A DNA stretch of 64,000 bases from JAQUBU01 sp036677685 (GCA_036677685.1 JAVBWA010000021.1:17019-81018); one strand, 5' to 3'; counted from the first letter of the stretch, positions 52,008-61,066 are shown. Translations and numbers: made by a program. Notes: generated from the letters alone by a model not told the origin.

Positions 52008-52349
52008 TTGAACAGTGAAATAAAAACAGGTCAAGAGCAGACTACTATTGAGGATGCTGAAAAAAATATGGCAATGGGGATATTAGCCTATCTGCTGTTT
52101 TTTATTCCTCTGTTGGCGGCGCGTGAATCCCGATTTGCCATGTATCATGCCAATCAGGGACTCGTATTGTTCCTGACTGCTTTGGTGGTTAATGTCATAG
52201 GAGGATTTATTCCTGTGGTAGGTTGGTTTTTCCTCATTCCATTGTTAAATTTGGGAATTATGGTTTTCGCTATTATTGGAATTATAAACGCAGCGCAAAA
52301 GAAAATAGCTCCTCTTCCGTTAATTGGCAAATTTCAGCTGATCAAATAG
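52008..52349 (+). CDS. Small membrane protein (DUF4870-like)
   Basis: 113-residue membrane protein with three hydrophobic segments (about 22-38, 50-72 and 78-98) and the pattern MGILAYLLFFIPLLAARESR, FAMYHANQGLVLFL, typical of the DUF4870/Tic20-like group of small bacterial membrane proteins without known function. TTG start with AAAGGAAG 9 bases upstream. It lies between repeat R8 and the SLH protein. Confidence 0.75.
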   Translation: MNSEIKTGQEQTTIEDAEKNMAMGILAYLLFFIPLLAARESRFAMYHANQGLVLFLTALVVNVIGGFIPVVGWFFLIPLLNLGIMVFAIIGIINAAQKKIAPLPLIGKFQLIK

Positions 52350-52419
52350 AAGAGCTTAATCTCTAAATTAAGAACAGACTTCGAATCTCGGATATTAATT
52401 ATTGAGGAGGCCTCTAATA

Positions 52420-53475
52420 ATGAAACGAAGCTTTATATTTGCTTTATTGATGGCGTTACTAATCACTGCCTTTCCGTTTGTAGTGCTGGCATTGCCGGAT
52501 GGAGTGCCAGCAAGTTTACCCGCACCTACCATATCGAATCTGGAATTATTGACTAATGATGACGGGATTCCTTATTTTCGTGTGCAAGTCACCGTGCCTG
52601 CAAGCGTGCTGACCCTGGATCAGGAACGTCCGACCAGCGGCTGGGTTAACCTTGAAACGGATGGGAAAATTGACGCTGGCGAATGGGGCTCCACTGGAGG
52701 TGGAGGCGGCCATTTGGAGGTTTATACGGATAATGAACATGCCGTTCCCGGCAAGGCCAATACCTTTTATGTAAATTATGATTTGGAAGACGAGGGCGGC
52801 TTGACTGAAACTGTTATTAATACCAGGCAATATGCATACAGATTGCGTTTCTCCTACACCTACAATTATGGTGATGGTCCGGGCGAATGGGATGAGATAC
52901 CTTCTCCATGGTCCAACGAATTGTCGAATAAGTCCGGAAGCTTCTACCAGGGAGCCAGCTCATGGGCGGTCGCAGAACTGAACAAGGCTCAGGGATACGG
53001 TTTTATAAGCGACCGGATCAAAAATAACATGGGCGGCAAGATTACCCGGGAGGAATTTGCTGAAATAGCGGTCAAGCTGTATGAAACTTATACCGGTCAG
53101 ACCGGTGCAGCCGGTTACGCCAGTTTTGCCGATACCACCAATCCGGAAATATTGAAAGCTGCCAATCTGGGCCTGGTAGCCGGAGTGGGTAACAATAAAT
53201 TTGCTCCCAAGCAATTGGTAACCAGAGAACAAATGGCGGCTATTCTGCTGCGGGCTTTGAAAGTCATAAATCCCACCGCTGATTTCAGCACTGCCGGAGC
53301 CGTAGCTTTTGCCGATGACGGCAAAATAAAGAGCTGGGCCCGGGATGGGGTTTACTACTGTTCCAAAGCTAAAATAGTGGCCGGCGTGGGAAGCAATATG
53401 TTTGACCCGGAAGGCAATGCTACCCGTGAAGCTGCCGTCATCGTATGCACCAGGGCATATGAATACTATAAATAG
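52420..53475 (+). CDS. Secreted protein with C-terminal SLH domains
   Basis: 352-residue exported protein. Signal peptide (SFIFALLMALLITAFPFVVL ending ALP, near residue 25). Residues about 28-175 form a domain shared with the C-terminus of the next protein (GVPASLPAPTISNLELL ... SPWSNEL). Residues 180-350 carry three S-layer homology repeats (GKITREEFAEIAVKLYE; LGLVAGVGNNKFAPKQLVTR; AKIVAGVGSNMFDPEGNATR), which usually bind pyruvylated wall polymers. GAGGAGG lies upstream of ATG 52420. Probably an S-layer-anchored surface protein. Confidence 0.88.
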   Translation: MKRSFIFALLMALLITAFPFVVLALPDGVPASLPAPTISNLELLTNDDGIPYFRVQVTVPASVLTLDQERPTSGWVNLETDGKIDAGEWGSTGGGGGHLEVYTDNEHAVPGKANTFYVNYDLEDEGGLTETVINTRQYAYRLRFSYTYNYGDGPGEWDEIPSPWSNELSNKSGSFYQGASSWAVAELNKAQGYGFISDRIKNNMGGKITREEFAEIAVKLYETYTGQTGAAGYASFADTTNPEILKAANLGLVAGVGNNKFAPKQLVTREQMAAILLRALKVINPTADFSTAGAVAFADDGKIKSWARDGVYYCSKAKIVAGVGSNMFDPEGNATREAAVIVCTRAYEYYK

Positions 53476-53520
53476 GTTCCTTTGGAATATTCCCTTGATG
53501 TTTTTCAAAGGAGGGTTATG

Positions 53521-56076
53521 ATGCAAAAGTCAAATATGATAATTAAATCGATTTTCCTAACAGTAATGGTTTCTCTGATGCTTGGATTATATTCGCAAAC
53601 GGTGTATGCATCTAATGTGATGAGTTCACCAGATCTAAAGGTCAGAGTTGATGGCAACAACGGCACTGTAGTCAAATTTACCGGCACCCAGGATGAATAC
53701 ACAATCCCGGCTTCCATACGGGGGTTTCAAAATACCACTATCACTATAAGCGGAATTGAAAAAGATGCGTTTAGAGACTGTCTTGGTTTGAGGACTCTGA
53801 CTATTCCGGATACGGTAACCAGCATTGGTGAGAATGCCTTCCTGGGCTGCAGCGAGTTGACCACTGTGAATATGCCGGCCAGTTTGAACAGCCTTGGTAA
53901 ATATGCCTTTGGAAACTGCCGCAGTCTGCAGAGTATTACCATACCCGATGGCATAACTGTTATAAATGACGCCATGTTTTCCGGCTGCGGCAGTTTGACC
54001 GCCGTAAACCTGCCGGAGGGAATTACCCAAATAGGCAGGAGTGCTTTTAATGCTTGTTCCAGTCTGAGCGGTTTTACTATACCAAACAGTGTCAACACTA
54101 TTGGCCGAGACGCATTTTGCGGGTGTTCGGCCCTGAGAAGTATTGCCCTTCCCAGCGGAGTAAGCAGAATTTACGAACAGACTTTTAAGGAATGCAGCAG
54201 TTTGACCAGTATCACGCTGCCGGAAGGGATTACTAGAATTGATGATATGGCCTTTCAAGATTGCAGCAGCCTTGCTGAGATCGACCTGCCGGATAGTCTG
54301 CGGGGAACCGGAATGTTCTTGTTCAAGGACTGCCGGGCTTTAAAGAGTATCACATTGCCGGGCAATTTGAGTATGATTGAAATTGGGATGTTCGAAAACT
54401 GCTCCAGTCTGACCAGTGTTTCTATTCCCTCGAGTGTTAGTGAAATGAAGGGAGTGGTATTCAGGGGCTGCACCAGTCTGAAAAGCATAGCTATTCCCGA
54501 CAGTGTGAAGTGTTTTGAGGGAGGCACGTTTTCAGGCTGTACCAGTCTGGAAAGAGTCAAATTCTCTGCCCGGGATAACGCCATAAATTCTGATCAATTT
54601 CTAAATTGTACAAGTCTCAGGAGCATTACCATTCCTGAACATATCAACTACCTGGGAGACCGTGCCTTTAAAGGTTGTACTAATTTGACCGAAGTCAAAT
54701 TCCTGGCAGATGCACCTCATCCATATGACTTTGGTTTTAACGTTTTCGACAATTGCGCCCCTGATTTTAAAATAAAATACATTTTCGGAAAAAGCGGATG
54801 GGGCAATCCATTTCACGGCTATCCGGCGGAATGTGTTGTAGAGCTTAATACGGATATTCCGAAGGCTTCTCCGCCGGTAAATATCAATCCCGATGCTCTG
54901 CAAAACATACCTGCCGGGATAACTGCCAATATTTTAACCCTTACGGCCCAGGCCGGGGTAGGTTTTGTAAAGCTGGACTGGAACAGCATAACCGACTCCC
55001 GGGGAGTGTCGGGATACAACCTTTATAAATCAACCAGCCCGGGAACCCAACCCACAGCTCCGGCTGCAAGCAATATAAAAGTCCGTACTTACATTGATCC
55101 CGATGTACAGAAGGGGACTACCTATTACTATACAGTAAAGCCGGTCTTTGCGGATAACAGTGTCGGAACTGCTTCCAATGAAGCTGCGGCTGCTCCCCAA
55201 GCAGCAGCCGGCACTATTCAGCTGACGATTAATAATCCCATAATGAGAGGCAACGGAGTACAGAAGGAAATTGATGCAGGTTTTGGCACTGCCCCGGTAA
55301 TAAAAGACGGCAGTACTTATCTACCCATCCGTTCGCTGATTTCCGAAATGGGAGGCAATATTGAGTGGGATGGAGCCCAGCAAAAAGTTACCGTAGTCTA
55401 TGACGGAACCAGGGTGGAGCTGTGGATCGGTCAGACCAAAGCACGCATAGACGGCATTGAAACAACAATGACTGCAGCACCATTTGTATCGGCAACCGGA
55501 CGCACCATGCTGCCCCTCAGGTTTGTCGGAGAAAGTCTGGGCTGCAATGTCTCCTGGAACGATGCCGCGAAATCAGTAACTGTCGCTTATGATACGGAAG
55601 CAGAGAAAACACCCTCCCAAACTGATGCACCAGTTCCGTCAGCTACGCTGCCGGCCGGGGTTCCCAACAGTCTGCCCGCTCCCTCGATTGCCAATCTGCA
55701 GTTCTTAAAGGATGAGAGCAATGTCCCGTATTTCCGCCTGGAAGTTACCGTACCTGAGGTAGTCAGGACTCTGGATGAGCAGCGTCCCGCTGACGGATGG
55801 GTTGACCTGGAGTCGTCGAAAAAAGTTGACGCTGAAGACTGGATTGAGGATGGCGGCGGGCTGGAAGTATTTCTTCAAGCAGCTGTTCCGGGAAAATCAG
55901 GGGTGTATTATCTTACTTTTGAACTTTTAGACGAGGGGGATTTGTCCGAGACCTTAATAAATGTACGTAAATATATTTTCAAGACTCGTTTTAGTTACGC
56001 ATACGGTGTTGGGGACGGTTACGAATATTTATATTCTCCCTGGTCAAATGAATTGTTCGGCCAATCGCAAAGCTAA
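53521..56076 (+). CDS. Secreted multidomain surface protein: BspA-like LRR, fibronectin III, stalk domain
   Basis: 851-residue exported protein. Signal peptide to about residue 30 (IIKSIFLTVMVSLMLGLYSQ then TVYAS). Residues 60-440: about 14 BspA/TpLRR-type leucine-rich repeats of 23 residues (pattern FxxCxSLTSITLPEGITRI). Residues 475-560: fibronectin type III-like (VKLDWNSITDSRGVSGYNLY). Residues 565-690: stalk domain (PIRSLISEMGGNIEWDGAQ, MLPLRFVGESLGCNVSWND). Residues 710-850: the domain shared with the SLH protein. ATG 53521 with AAAGGAGG at 6 bases. Likely cotranscribed with the SLH gene and possibly held at the surface by it. Confidence 0.9.
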   Translation: MQKSNMIIKSIFLTVMVSLMLGLYSQTVYASNVMSSPDLKVRVDGNNGTVVKFTGTQDEYTIPASIRGFQNTTITISGIEKDAFRDCLGLRTLTIPDTVTSIGENAFLGCSELTTVNMPASLNSLGKYAFGNCRSLQSITIPDGITVINDAMFSGCGSLTAVNLPEGITQIGRSAFNACSSLSGFTIPNSVNTIGRDAFCGCSALRSIALPSGVSRIYEQTFKECSSLTSITLPEGITRIDDMAFQDCSSLAEIDLPDSLRGTGMFLFKDCRALKSITLPGNLSMIEIGMFENCSSLTSVSIPSSVSEMKGVVFRGCTSLKSIAIPDSVKCFEGGTFSGCTSLERVKFSARDNAINSDQFLNCTSLRSITIPEHINYLGDRAFKGCTNLTEVKFLADAPHPYDFGFNVFDNCAPDFKIKYIFGKSGWGNPFHGYPAECVVELNTDIPKASPPVNINPDALQNIPAGITANILTLTAQAGVGFVKLDWNSITDSRGVSGYNLYKSTSPGTQPTAPAASNIKVRTYIDPDVQKGTTYYYTVKPVFADNSVGTASNEAAAAPQAAAGTIQLTINNPIMRGNGVQKEIDAGFGTAPVIKDGSTYLPIRSLISEMGGNIEWDGAQQKVTVVYDGTRVELWIGQTKARIDGIETTMTAAPFVSATGRTMLPLRFVGESLGCNVSWNDAAKSVTVAYDTEAEKTPSQTDAPVPSATLPAGVPNSLPAPSIANLQFLKDESNVPYFRLEVTVPEVVRTLDEQRPADGWVDLESSKKVDAEDWIEDGGGLEVFLQAAVPGKSGVYYLTFELLDEGDLSETLINVRKYIFKTRFSYAYGVGDGYEYLYSPWSNELFGQSQS

Positions 56077-56178
56077 AATTTTTATTAAGCTTCCACGTCC
56101 CGAGGACACTCCCGGCAAGGATTGCGGTTTGGAGAACGGGTGGCGAGTCACGCGCGAAAATTCGCGGTTTTAAGAGAA

Positions 56179-56205
56179 GGGCGGTGCTACGCACCGCCTC
56201 CACCA
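56179..56205. repeat. Hairpin ending in an ssrA-like CCGCCTCCACCA
   Basis: GGCGGTGC-TAC-GCACCGCC followed by TCCACCA. The last 12 bases match the ssrA 3' end. The rest of 56077-56393 has no gene I can support; it contains GC-rich decayed sequence. Confidence 0.4.
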
Positions 56206-56393
56206 AAAATTTTAAAATAATTGCAAGAAGAGAGAAGTATAAGTTTTCGAATCGATAACTTAGCTTTCTTTTTCATGTCATCCCTTGCCCCCAGCCTAAA
56301 AGTGACGAACGGATCTTGGATGTAACCATTACGATCATGCGGGTGGTAGCTGACGGTTCACTTTAAGGACGGCATGGAAACTACAGCGTAACA

Positions 56394-56441
56394 ATAAACC
56401 CAAGGTTTACGGGTATAATGCAGCGAACCTTGGGTTTTATT
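56394..56441. terminator. Bidirectional terminator before the merR-type gene
   Basis: AATAAACCCAAGGTT / AACCTTGGGTTTTATT with an 18-base loop; A-run on one side and T-run on the other. It ends at the stop of the minus-strand MerR gene. Confidence 0.8.
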
Positions 56442-56829
56442 CGTTATTAAGGGCTATTACCAGTTCTTTCTCAGCTGGGATGATGTCCTGTTCATAGCGT
56501 TCGATTTTTGCATTCAGCCGATCAAGGGTACTTTGCATTTCAGCCACCTGGGCGGCGATACGGTCACGTTCTCGTACCAGTATGTTCTTTCGCACGGGAC
56601 TGGTTGAATCACCCTGTTCAAAAAGCTTTACATATTCTACCAAAGCATCAACCTGAACTCCAGCATTGCGCATACACTTGATGAAGTCTATCCAGCCGCA
56701 ATCGTATTCGGTATAGTTCCTTATACCGCCTGATGTGCGCTTAACTTTCGGGATTAATCCGACTTTCTCATAATAACGCAGCGTGTCTTGCGTTAAGTCA
56801 AACCTTGCGGCAACATCAGCTATGTTCAT
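56437..56829 (-). CDS. MerR family transcriptional regulator
   Basis: About 130-residue MerR regulator: HTH MNIADVAARFDLTQDTLRYY with the wing EKVGLIPKVKRTSGGIRNY, then a long dimerisation coiled coil (RERDRIAAQVAEMQSTLDRL). It lacks a cysteine-rich metal site in the C-terminus and resembles the AdhR/YyaN-type group that responds to aldehydes. It is divergent from the cupin-flavodoxin-dehydrogenase genes, whose promoter contains a matching palindrome. The start is put at ATG 56829, which gives the usual family N-terminus; a frame to 56895 is longer. Confidence 0.9.
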   Translation of the reverse strand: MNIADVAARFDLTQDTLRYYEKVGLIPKVKRTSGGIRNYTEYDCGWIDFIKCMRNAGVQVDALVEYVKLFEQGDSTSPVRKNILVRERDRIAAQVAEMQSTLDRLNAKIERYEQDIIPAEKELVIALNNE

Positions 56830-56874
56830 AAGCGGCCACTCTCCCAAAAAAATTTTATTAGCAAGAAATAATTC

Positions 56875-56902
56875 TTGACTTGGAGTTAACTTCAAGTATT
56901 AT
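56875..56902 (+). promoter_or_regulatory. MerR-type promoter/operator
   Basis: TTGACT at 56875-56880 and TATTAT at 56897-56902 (or TATGCT with the 19-base spacing usual for MerR promoters). Between them is the palindrome TTGGAGTTAACTTCAA (56880-56895), like the operators of aldehyde-responsive MerR regulators. Drives the genes from 57002 on. Confidence 0.7.
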
Positions 56903-57001
56903 GCTCATAATAACAAGGAGTTAATAACAAGTCAATAAACAGATGAACAGTCAGGAAAATTTGAGATCATAATCGAGATTATGAATTAGGAGGGTATCCA
57001 A

Positions 57002-57415
57002 ATGGTAATAAACCAGATTTTTCCTAAAGGCGTCAAGATGGACGCAAACTTTACAGGCACAGCGTTTGTTAACTTTCTAATCCCCGACGTGGATGGAGTC
57101 TACAACTGCCAGGTCTATGACGTGCTGTTTGAAGCGGGCTGCCGCAACAACTGGCATTCCCATCCTGGCGGACAACTCCTGCTCTGCACGGACGGTAGCG
57201 GGTACTACCAGGAAAAGGGCAACCCGGCCAGGCGTTTGACCAAAGGCGATGTCGTGGAAATCCCGCCCGAAGTCGTGCATTGGCACGGAGCGGCGCCGGA
57301 CAACGCATTTTCACACATAGGTATCAGCCCGAATACACAAAAGGGTCCAGCTGTATGGCTGGATGCCGTCACCGATGAAGAATACTACAGGGCGACGGAA
57401 AGACAATCAAAATGA
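57002..57415 (+). CDS. Cupin domain protein
   Basis: 137-residue single-domain cupin. Motif 1 is NNWHSHPGGQLLLCTDGSGY (two histidines and glutamine region), motif 2 KGDVVEIPPEVVHWHGAAP. Such proteins bind a metal and are often found with oxidoreductases in carbonyl or quinone detoxification clusters; the reaction is unknown. GGAGGG before the ATG. The stop overlaps the flavodoxin start (ATGA). Confidence 0.9.
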   Translation: MVINQIFPKGVKMDANFTGTAFVNFLIPDVDGVYNCQVYDVLFEAGCRNNWHSHPGGQLLLCTDGSGYYQEKGNPARRLTKGDVVEIPPEVVHWHGAAPDNAFSHIGISPNTQKGPAVWLDAVTDEEYYRATERQSK

Positions 57416-57879
57416 AGAAAGCACTGATTACTTACTTTTCCCATTCCGGCACAACTAAAAAAGTTGCCGAACAGATCCATAAAGTGGTCAGTGGGGATTT
57501 ATTCGAGATTCGCGAAAAAACTCCCTATCCACGTGATTATAAAACGGTCGTTAACCAGGCAAAACGGGAGATAGCAAATGGTTACAGACCTGCGTTAAAA
57601 ACTGAAATACCTAATATCAGCGACTATGACCTCATCATTTTGGGTTCACCTAACTGGTGGAGTACCATTGCTCCGCCTGTGGCAACTTTTCTGACTAAGG
57701 AGGATTTTTCGGGCATGACCATAGCGCCTTTCATTACACATGGCGGCGGCGGGCTTAACCGCACCATCAGTGATATAAAAAAGCTGTGCCCTGGCGCGAA
57801 CGTACTTGAAGGATTTGATGCAAATGGAAGCGGTGAACTTTCGGTGTGGCTGAAATCACTTAATATTAAGGAGGACTGA
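57412..57879 (+). CDS. Flavodoxin family protein
   Basis: 155-residue FMN protein of the flavodoxin family. The phosphate loop is ITYFSHSGTTKKVAEQI; isoalloxazine loops are LGSPNWWSTIAPPVATFL and THGGGGLNRTISDIKKL. It probably supplies electrons or acts as a quinone or aldehyde-stress reductase. Translation is coupled to the cupin gene by an ATGA overlap. Confidence 0.92.
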   Translation: MKKALITYFSHSGTTKKVAEQIHKVVSGDLFEIREKTPYPRDYKTVVNQAKREIANGYRPALKTEIPNISDYDLIILGSPNWWSTIAPPVATFLTKEDFSGMTIAPFITHGGGGLNRTISDIKKLCPGANVLEGFDANGSGELSVWLKSLNIKED

Positions 57880-57890
57880 ATATTAAGCAG

Positions 57891-58001
57891 ATGTATATTC
57901 CTGCAGGAATCTTATTTGGTGCGGGTATATTAAACGATCTGCACAACGGCTTTGGCTCTTCGTCTATTATTAAATTATTAACAGGGAGGAATTTCAAATG
58001 A
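57891..58001 (+). pseudogene. N-terminal fragment of an iron alcohol dehydrogenase
   Basis: A 36-codon frame starting MYIPAGILFGAGILNDLHN matches the first residues of the following dehydrogenase (MYVPTRIVFGCGRLNELHE) and ends in TGA that overlaps that gene's ATG. It looks like the remaining 5' end of a second dehydrogenase copy after an internal deletion, now acting as a short coupled upstream frame. Confidence 0.55.
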
Positions 58002-59173
58002 GTAACTTCAATATGTATGTACCCACAAGAATTGTTTTCGGCTGCGGCAGACTGAATGAACTGCACGAGCAAAATATGCCGGGCAAAAAGGCTCTTCTTG
58101 TCATCAGCAACGGCAAATCCGCAAAGGAGAGCGGTGCGCTTTTAAGAACGGAAGAGGAACTGCATAAAGCCGGAGTGGAAACGACGCTATTTGACCAGAT
58201 TCAGGCAAACCCCACAATAACAGAAGTTATGGACGGAGCGGCGGCTGCAAAAGGAAACAGCTGCGATTTTATTGTGGCGCTCGGCGGCGGCAGCGTTTTG
58301 GATGCAAGCAAGGCCATCGCTTTTATGGCAACCAACCCCGGCAACGTATGGGATTATATCAACAGTGGCACGGGCAAGAATATGCCTATGCAGAACCAAC
58401 CGCTGCCGGTCATCTGCATCACCACTACCGCAGGAACCGGAAGTGAAGTCGACCAGTGGGGCGTTATTACCAATGAGGAAACAAACGAGAAAATCGGATT
58501 CGGCGGATATGATTCCCTGTTTCCCGTACTGGCTGTTGTTGATCCGGAGCTGATGAAATCCGTTCCACCGGCATTTACGGCATATCAGGGCTTTGACACG
58601 CTGTTTCATTCCACCGAAAGCTATATTTCCACCTACGCCAGTCTGATGAGCGACATGTATGCGCTGACTGCCATTGAAGACGTAGGCAAATATCTTGTCC
58701 GTGCCTATAGGGACGGCAGCGATATGGAAGCAAGGGAGCACATGGCTTTTGCCAACACACTGTCCGGTGCAGTTATGACCATCAGTGTAACGACAGCAGA
58801 GCATTCCATTGAACACGCCATGTCTGCCTACCACCCGAATCTGCCCCATGGTGCGGGGCTGATCATGATCTCCAAGGCATTCTACGAGTTCTTTATTGAA
58901 CGTCATGCCTGTGATGACAAGTTTATCAATATGGCAAGAGCTATGGGAATGAAGGAAGCTTCCCGGCCGGAGGATTTCATTACCATGCTGGTGCAGATAC
59001 AGAAAGACTGCGGCGTTGACAATCTAAAAATGTCCGATTATGGCATCAAACCGGATGAATTCGACAAGATTGCCCGCAACGCAAGAGAAACGATGGGCGG
59101 TCTATTTATGGCCAATCCCTGTGAGATGAAACACGAAGATGTTGTTGAAGTATTGAGAAAATCCTATAAATAG
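57998..59173 (+). CDS. Iron-containing alcohol dehydrogenase
   Basis: 391-residue group III (iron) alcohol dehydrogenase, probably reducing aldehydes to alcohols with NAD(P)H (butanol-dehydrogenase-like). Nucleotide loop IVALGGGSVLDASKAIA, TTTAGTGSEVDQWGVI, VVDPELMKSVPP, metal ligands in QGFDTLFHSTESYIS, TTAEHSIEHAMSAYHPNLPHGAG (quoted in part). GGGAGG upstream. It differs clearly from the GldA-type enzyme at 5920. Likely induced with the cupin and flavodoxin genes by the MerR regulator. Confidence 0.94.
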   Translation: MSNFNMYVPTRIVFGCGRLNELHEQNMPGKKALLVISNGKSAKESGALLRTEEELHKAGVETTLFDQIQANPTITEVMDGAAAAKGNSCDFIVALGGGSVLDASKAIAFMATNPGNVWDYINSGTGKNMPMQNQPLPVICITTTAGTGSEVDQWGVITNEETNEKIGFGGYDSLFPVLAVVDPELMKSVPPAFTAYQGFDTLFHSTESYISTYASLMSDMYALTAIEDVGKYLVRAYRDGSDMEAREHMAFANTLSGAVMTISVTTAEHSIEHAMSAYHPNLPHGAGLIMISKAFYEFFIERHACDDKFINMARAMGMKEASRPEDFITMLVQIQKDCGVDNLKMSDYGIKPDEFDKIARNARETMGGLFMANPCEMKHEDVVEVLRKSYK

Positions 59174-59412
59174 GGAAAAGGATATCAGCAATTTGTTGTA
59201 TGGTAAGTGCGAACTTAAGCGGCTTTCACTCAATGCTTTATCGGTAATAGCCAGTTGAAACCGCTTATTTAGTCTGACCTCGGAGTTTTCGATGTGACTT
59301 AAACTCAAATGTAGGAAGCCGGTTCGCTTCAAACTCCTGCTGAAGCAAAAAAGGCAGCAGTATCTGTTGAGAATCAAATCGTAAAACAGACAAAAGAAAC
59401 CGGAGGCAGACA

Positions 59413-60213
59413 ATGAATTATATTACGCTGAATAACGGCGTTCAAATGGCGATCTTGGGACTCGGTACATGGGATCTTCGGGGGCGGGAATGTGAAGAAA
59501 GTATCCTTGATGCTATAGGAGTAGGATACCGATTGATTGACACCGCACAGATGTATGCAAATGAGTGTCAAGTCGGAAATGCTATTAAACGGTGTGGTGT
59601 TCCACGTGAGGAACTGTTTATCACAACGAAAATATGCCGCCCCAACAACAGCTATCGAGGTGCAAAATCAGCGATTGAAGTCTCATTGAAAGATTTACAG
59701 TTGGACTATATCGACCTGCTTTTGATTCACGAGCCTTATCGAGAAGCACAGGAAATGTATCGCGCCATGAAAGAAGCCTATCAGAACGGAAAGATCAGGG
59801 CTATCGGAATTTCTAATTTCAAGGCAAGATGGTACAACGATTTTATCCGGGATTGCAGCGTGATTCCGGCAGTCAATCAGGTGGAGGCACACGTGTTCTT
59901 TCAGCAAAGTGAGCTCCTTCAAAGGATGTCCGGGCATGGTACACACATGGAGGCTTGGAGTCCCTTTGCAGCGGGAAAAAACAACATTTTCGAGAATACA
60001 GTGTTGGCTGCCATCGGACAAAAATACAAAAAAACGGCAGCCCAAATCGCCTTGAAGTATCTAGTTCAGATGAACATTGCCGTGATTCCAAAATCCTCAC
60101 ATAGAAACAGGATGATTGAAAACATGGACATTTTTGATTTTCAACTGACATATGATGATATGAGCCGTATCAGAAAGCTGGATCAGGGCAAGACCTTATT
60201 TGGATGGTACTGA
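59413..60213 (+). CDS. Aldo/keto reductase
   Basis: 266-residue NADPH-dependent aldo/keto reductase. The catalytic tetrad is visible: Asp43, Tyr48 (LIDTAQMYANE), Lys73 (FITTKI) and His106 (LLLIHEPY). Cofactor-end motifs GISNFKARWYNDFI, VNQVEAHVFFQQ and IPKSSHRNRMIENMDIFDF are present. It lies 240 bp after the dehydrogenase and fits aldehyde detoxification. CGGAGGCAG precedes the ATG. Confidence 0.94.
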   Translation: MNYITLNNGVQMAILGLGTWDLRGRECEESILDAIGVGYRLIDTAQMYANECQVGNAIKRCGVPREELFITTKICRPNNSYRGAKSAIEVSLKDLQLDYIDLLLIHEPYREAQEMYRAMKEAYQNGKIRAIGISNFKARWYNDFIRDCSVIPAVNQVEAHVFFQQSELLQRMSGHGTHMEAWSPFAAGKNNIFENTVLAAIGQKYKKTAAQIALKYLVQMNIAVIPKSSHRNRMIENMDIFDFQLTYDDMSRIRKLDQGKTLFGWY

Positions 60214-60270
60214 AGCAGCCGAATAACAACACGAATTACAATAGCATTACTGAGGTCAGAAATGCCGATT

Positions 60271-60333
60271 TTAAAGTCTTTAGCCAACTTAATGTCCTTT
60301 TGCTTACAAGGTGGAACGCCCTGCCTCCGCCAA
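60271..60333 (+). repeat. Second copy of the 60-bp repeat ending in an ssrA-3'-like sequence
   Basis: AAAGTCTTTAGCCAACTTAAT ... (first part) and GCTTACAAGGTGGAACGCC then CTGCCTCCGCCA. About 85 percent like 47150-47213; a cut third copy (AATAGTCTTTTCGCCAGCTTA) is at 63032-63052. A stem AGGTGG/CTGCCT and a T-rich end follow, so it may also act as a terminator. Confidence 0.55.
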
Positions 60334-60448
60334 AATTTGGACTGGTATGCTAGTCTTTTTATTCTTTTTTCCTGGTAAAATGCTCCATTCCCTTATGATT
60401 TTATGAGGTTTTCAAAATTACTTTGAGGAATAGGTCAAGATAAAATCA

Positions 60449-60778
60449 TTAATTCTGATGGTGTTCTTTGCCCCAGTCACACATGGATATTACAAGCGGG
60501 ATCAGACTTTTGCCTTTTTCACTTAGCGAGTATTCGACTTTTGGAGGAACCTGCGGATATTCATTCCTGCATATTATTTCTTCCCTTTCTAGTTCTTTCA
60601 GTTGAGAGCTGAGCATTTTGTGAGTGATTCCATCAATGCTTTTCTTAAATACGCCATATCTGACAGTACCCATGCAGGTAAGGACATAAATAATTTTCAG
60701 CTTCCACTTTCCGCTTACAATTGAAAGTGTATATTCAAACGGTTCCTTGTTTGTTACAAAACATATTTTTTCAGGCAT
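60449..60778 (-). CDS. HxlR family transcriptional regulator
   Basis: 109-residue winged-helix regulator of the HxlR family: FEYTLSIVSGKWKLKIIYVL, RYGVFKKSIDGITHKMLSSQ, LKELEREEIICR and the wing VPPKVEYSLSEKGKSLIPLV. Such regulators often respond to aldehydes or oxidative signals; here it could control the convergent aldo/keto reductase cluster. I start it at ATG 60778 (AAAGGAAAG upstream); a longer frame to 60979 adds unrelated residues. Confidence 0.92.
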   Translation of the reverse strand: MPEKICFVTNKEPFEYTLSIVSGKWKLKIIYVLTCMGTVRYGVFKKSIDGITHKMLSSQLKELEREEIICRNEYPQVPPKVEYSLSEKGKSLIPLVISMCDWGKEHHQN

Positions 60779-61066
60779 GTATGCTTTCCTTTCGGTTAGT
60801 ATATTACAAAAAAGTGCATACTTTCTTTTTGCTGCATTCTGATTATAATGAATTTCAAAGAAAGAGGCAATATAGCTGAGAGGAAGATTAGCAGAATCCT
60901 TACCAGGATATCCTGCTTCCTTTTTTGAATTTAATCGCCCCTGTCCTCGAAAATTTATAATTTGGTTAAAATGGGTCATAACGTTTTAAGTATTGTTTTT
61001 ATCCATATATGCTTCTTTAAATAAATCATTTTAACCTGTCTATTAACATAAATATAATTTAGTATC

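Noticed and set aside
53727..54258. Minus-strand frames across the leucine-rich repeats
   Set aside because: Their length comes from the regular codon pattern of the repeats on the coding strand.
55961..56173. 70-codon frame at the end of the LRR protein gene
   Set aside because: Overlaps the conserved shared domain in another frame and has no start signal.
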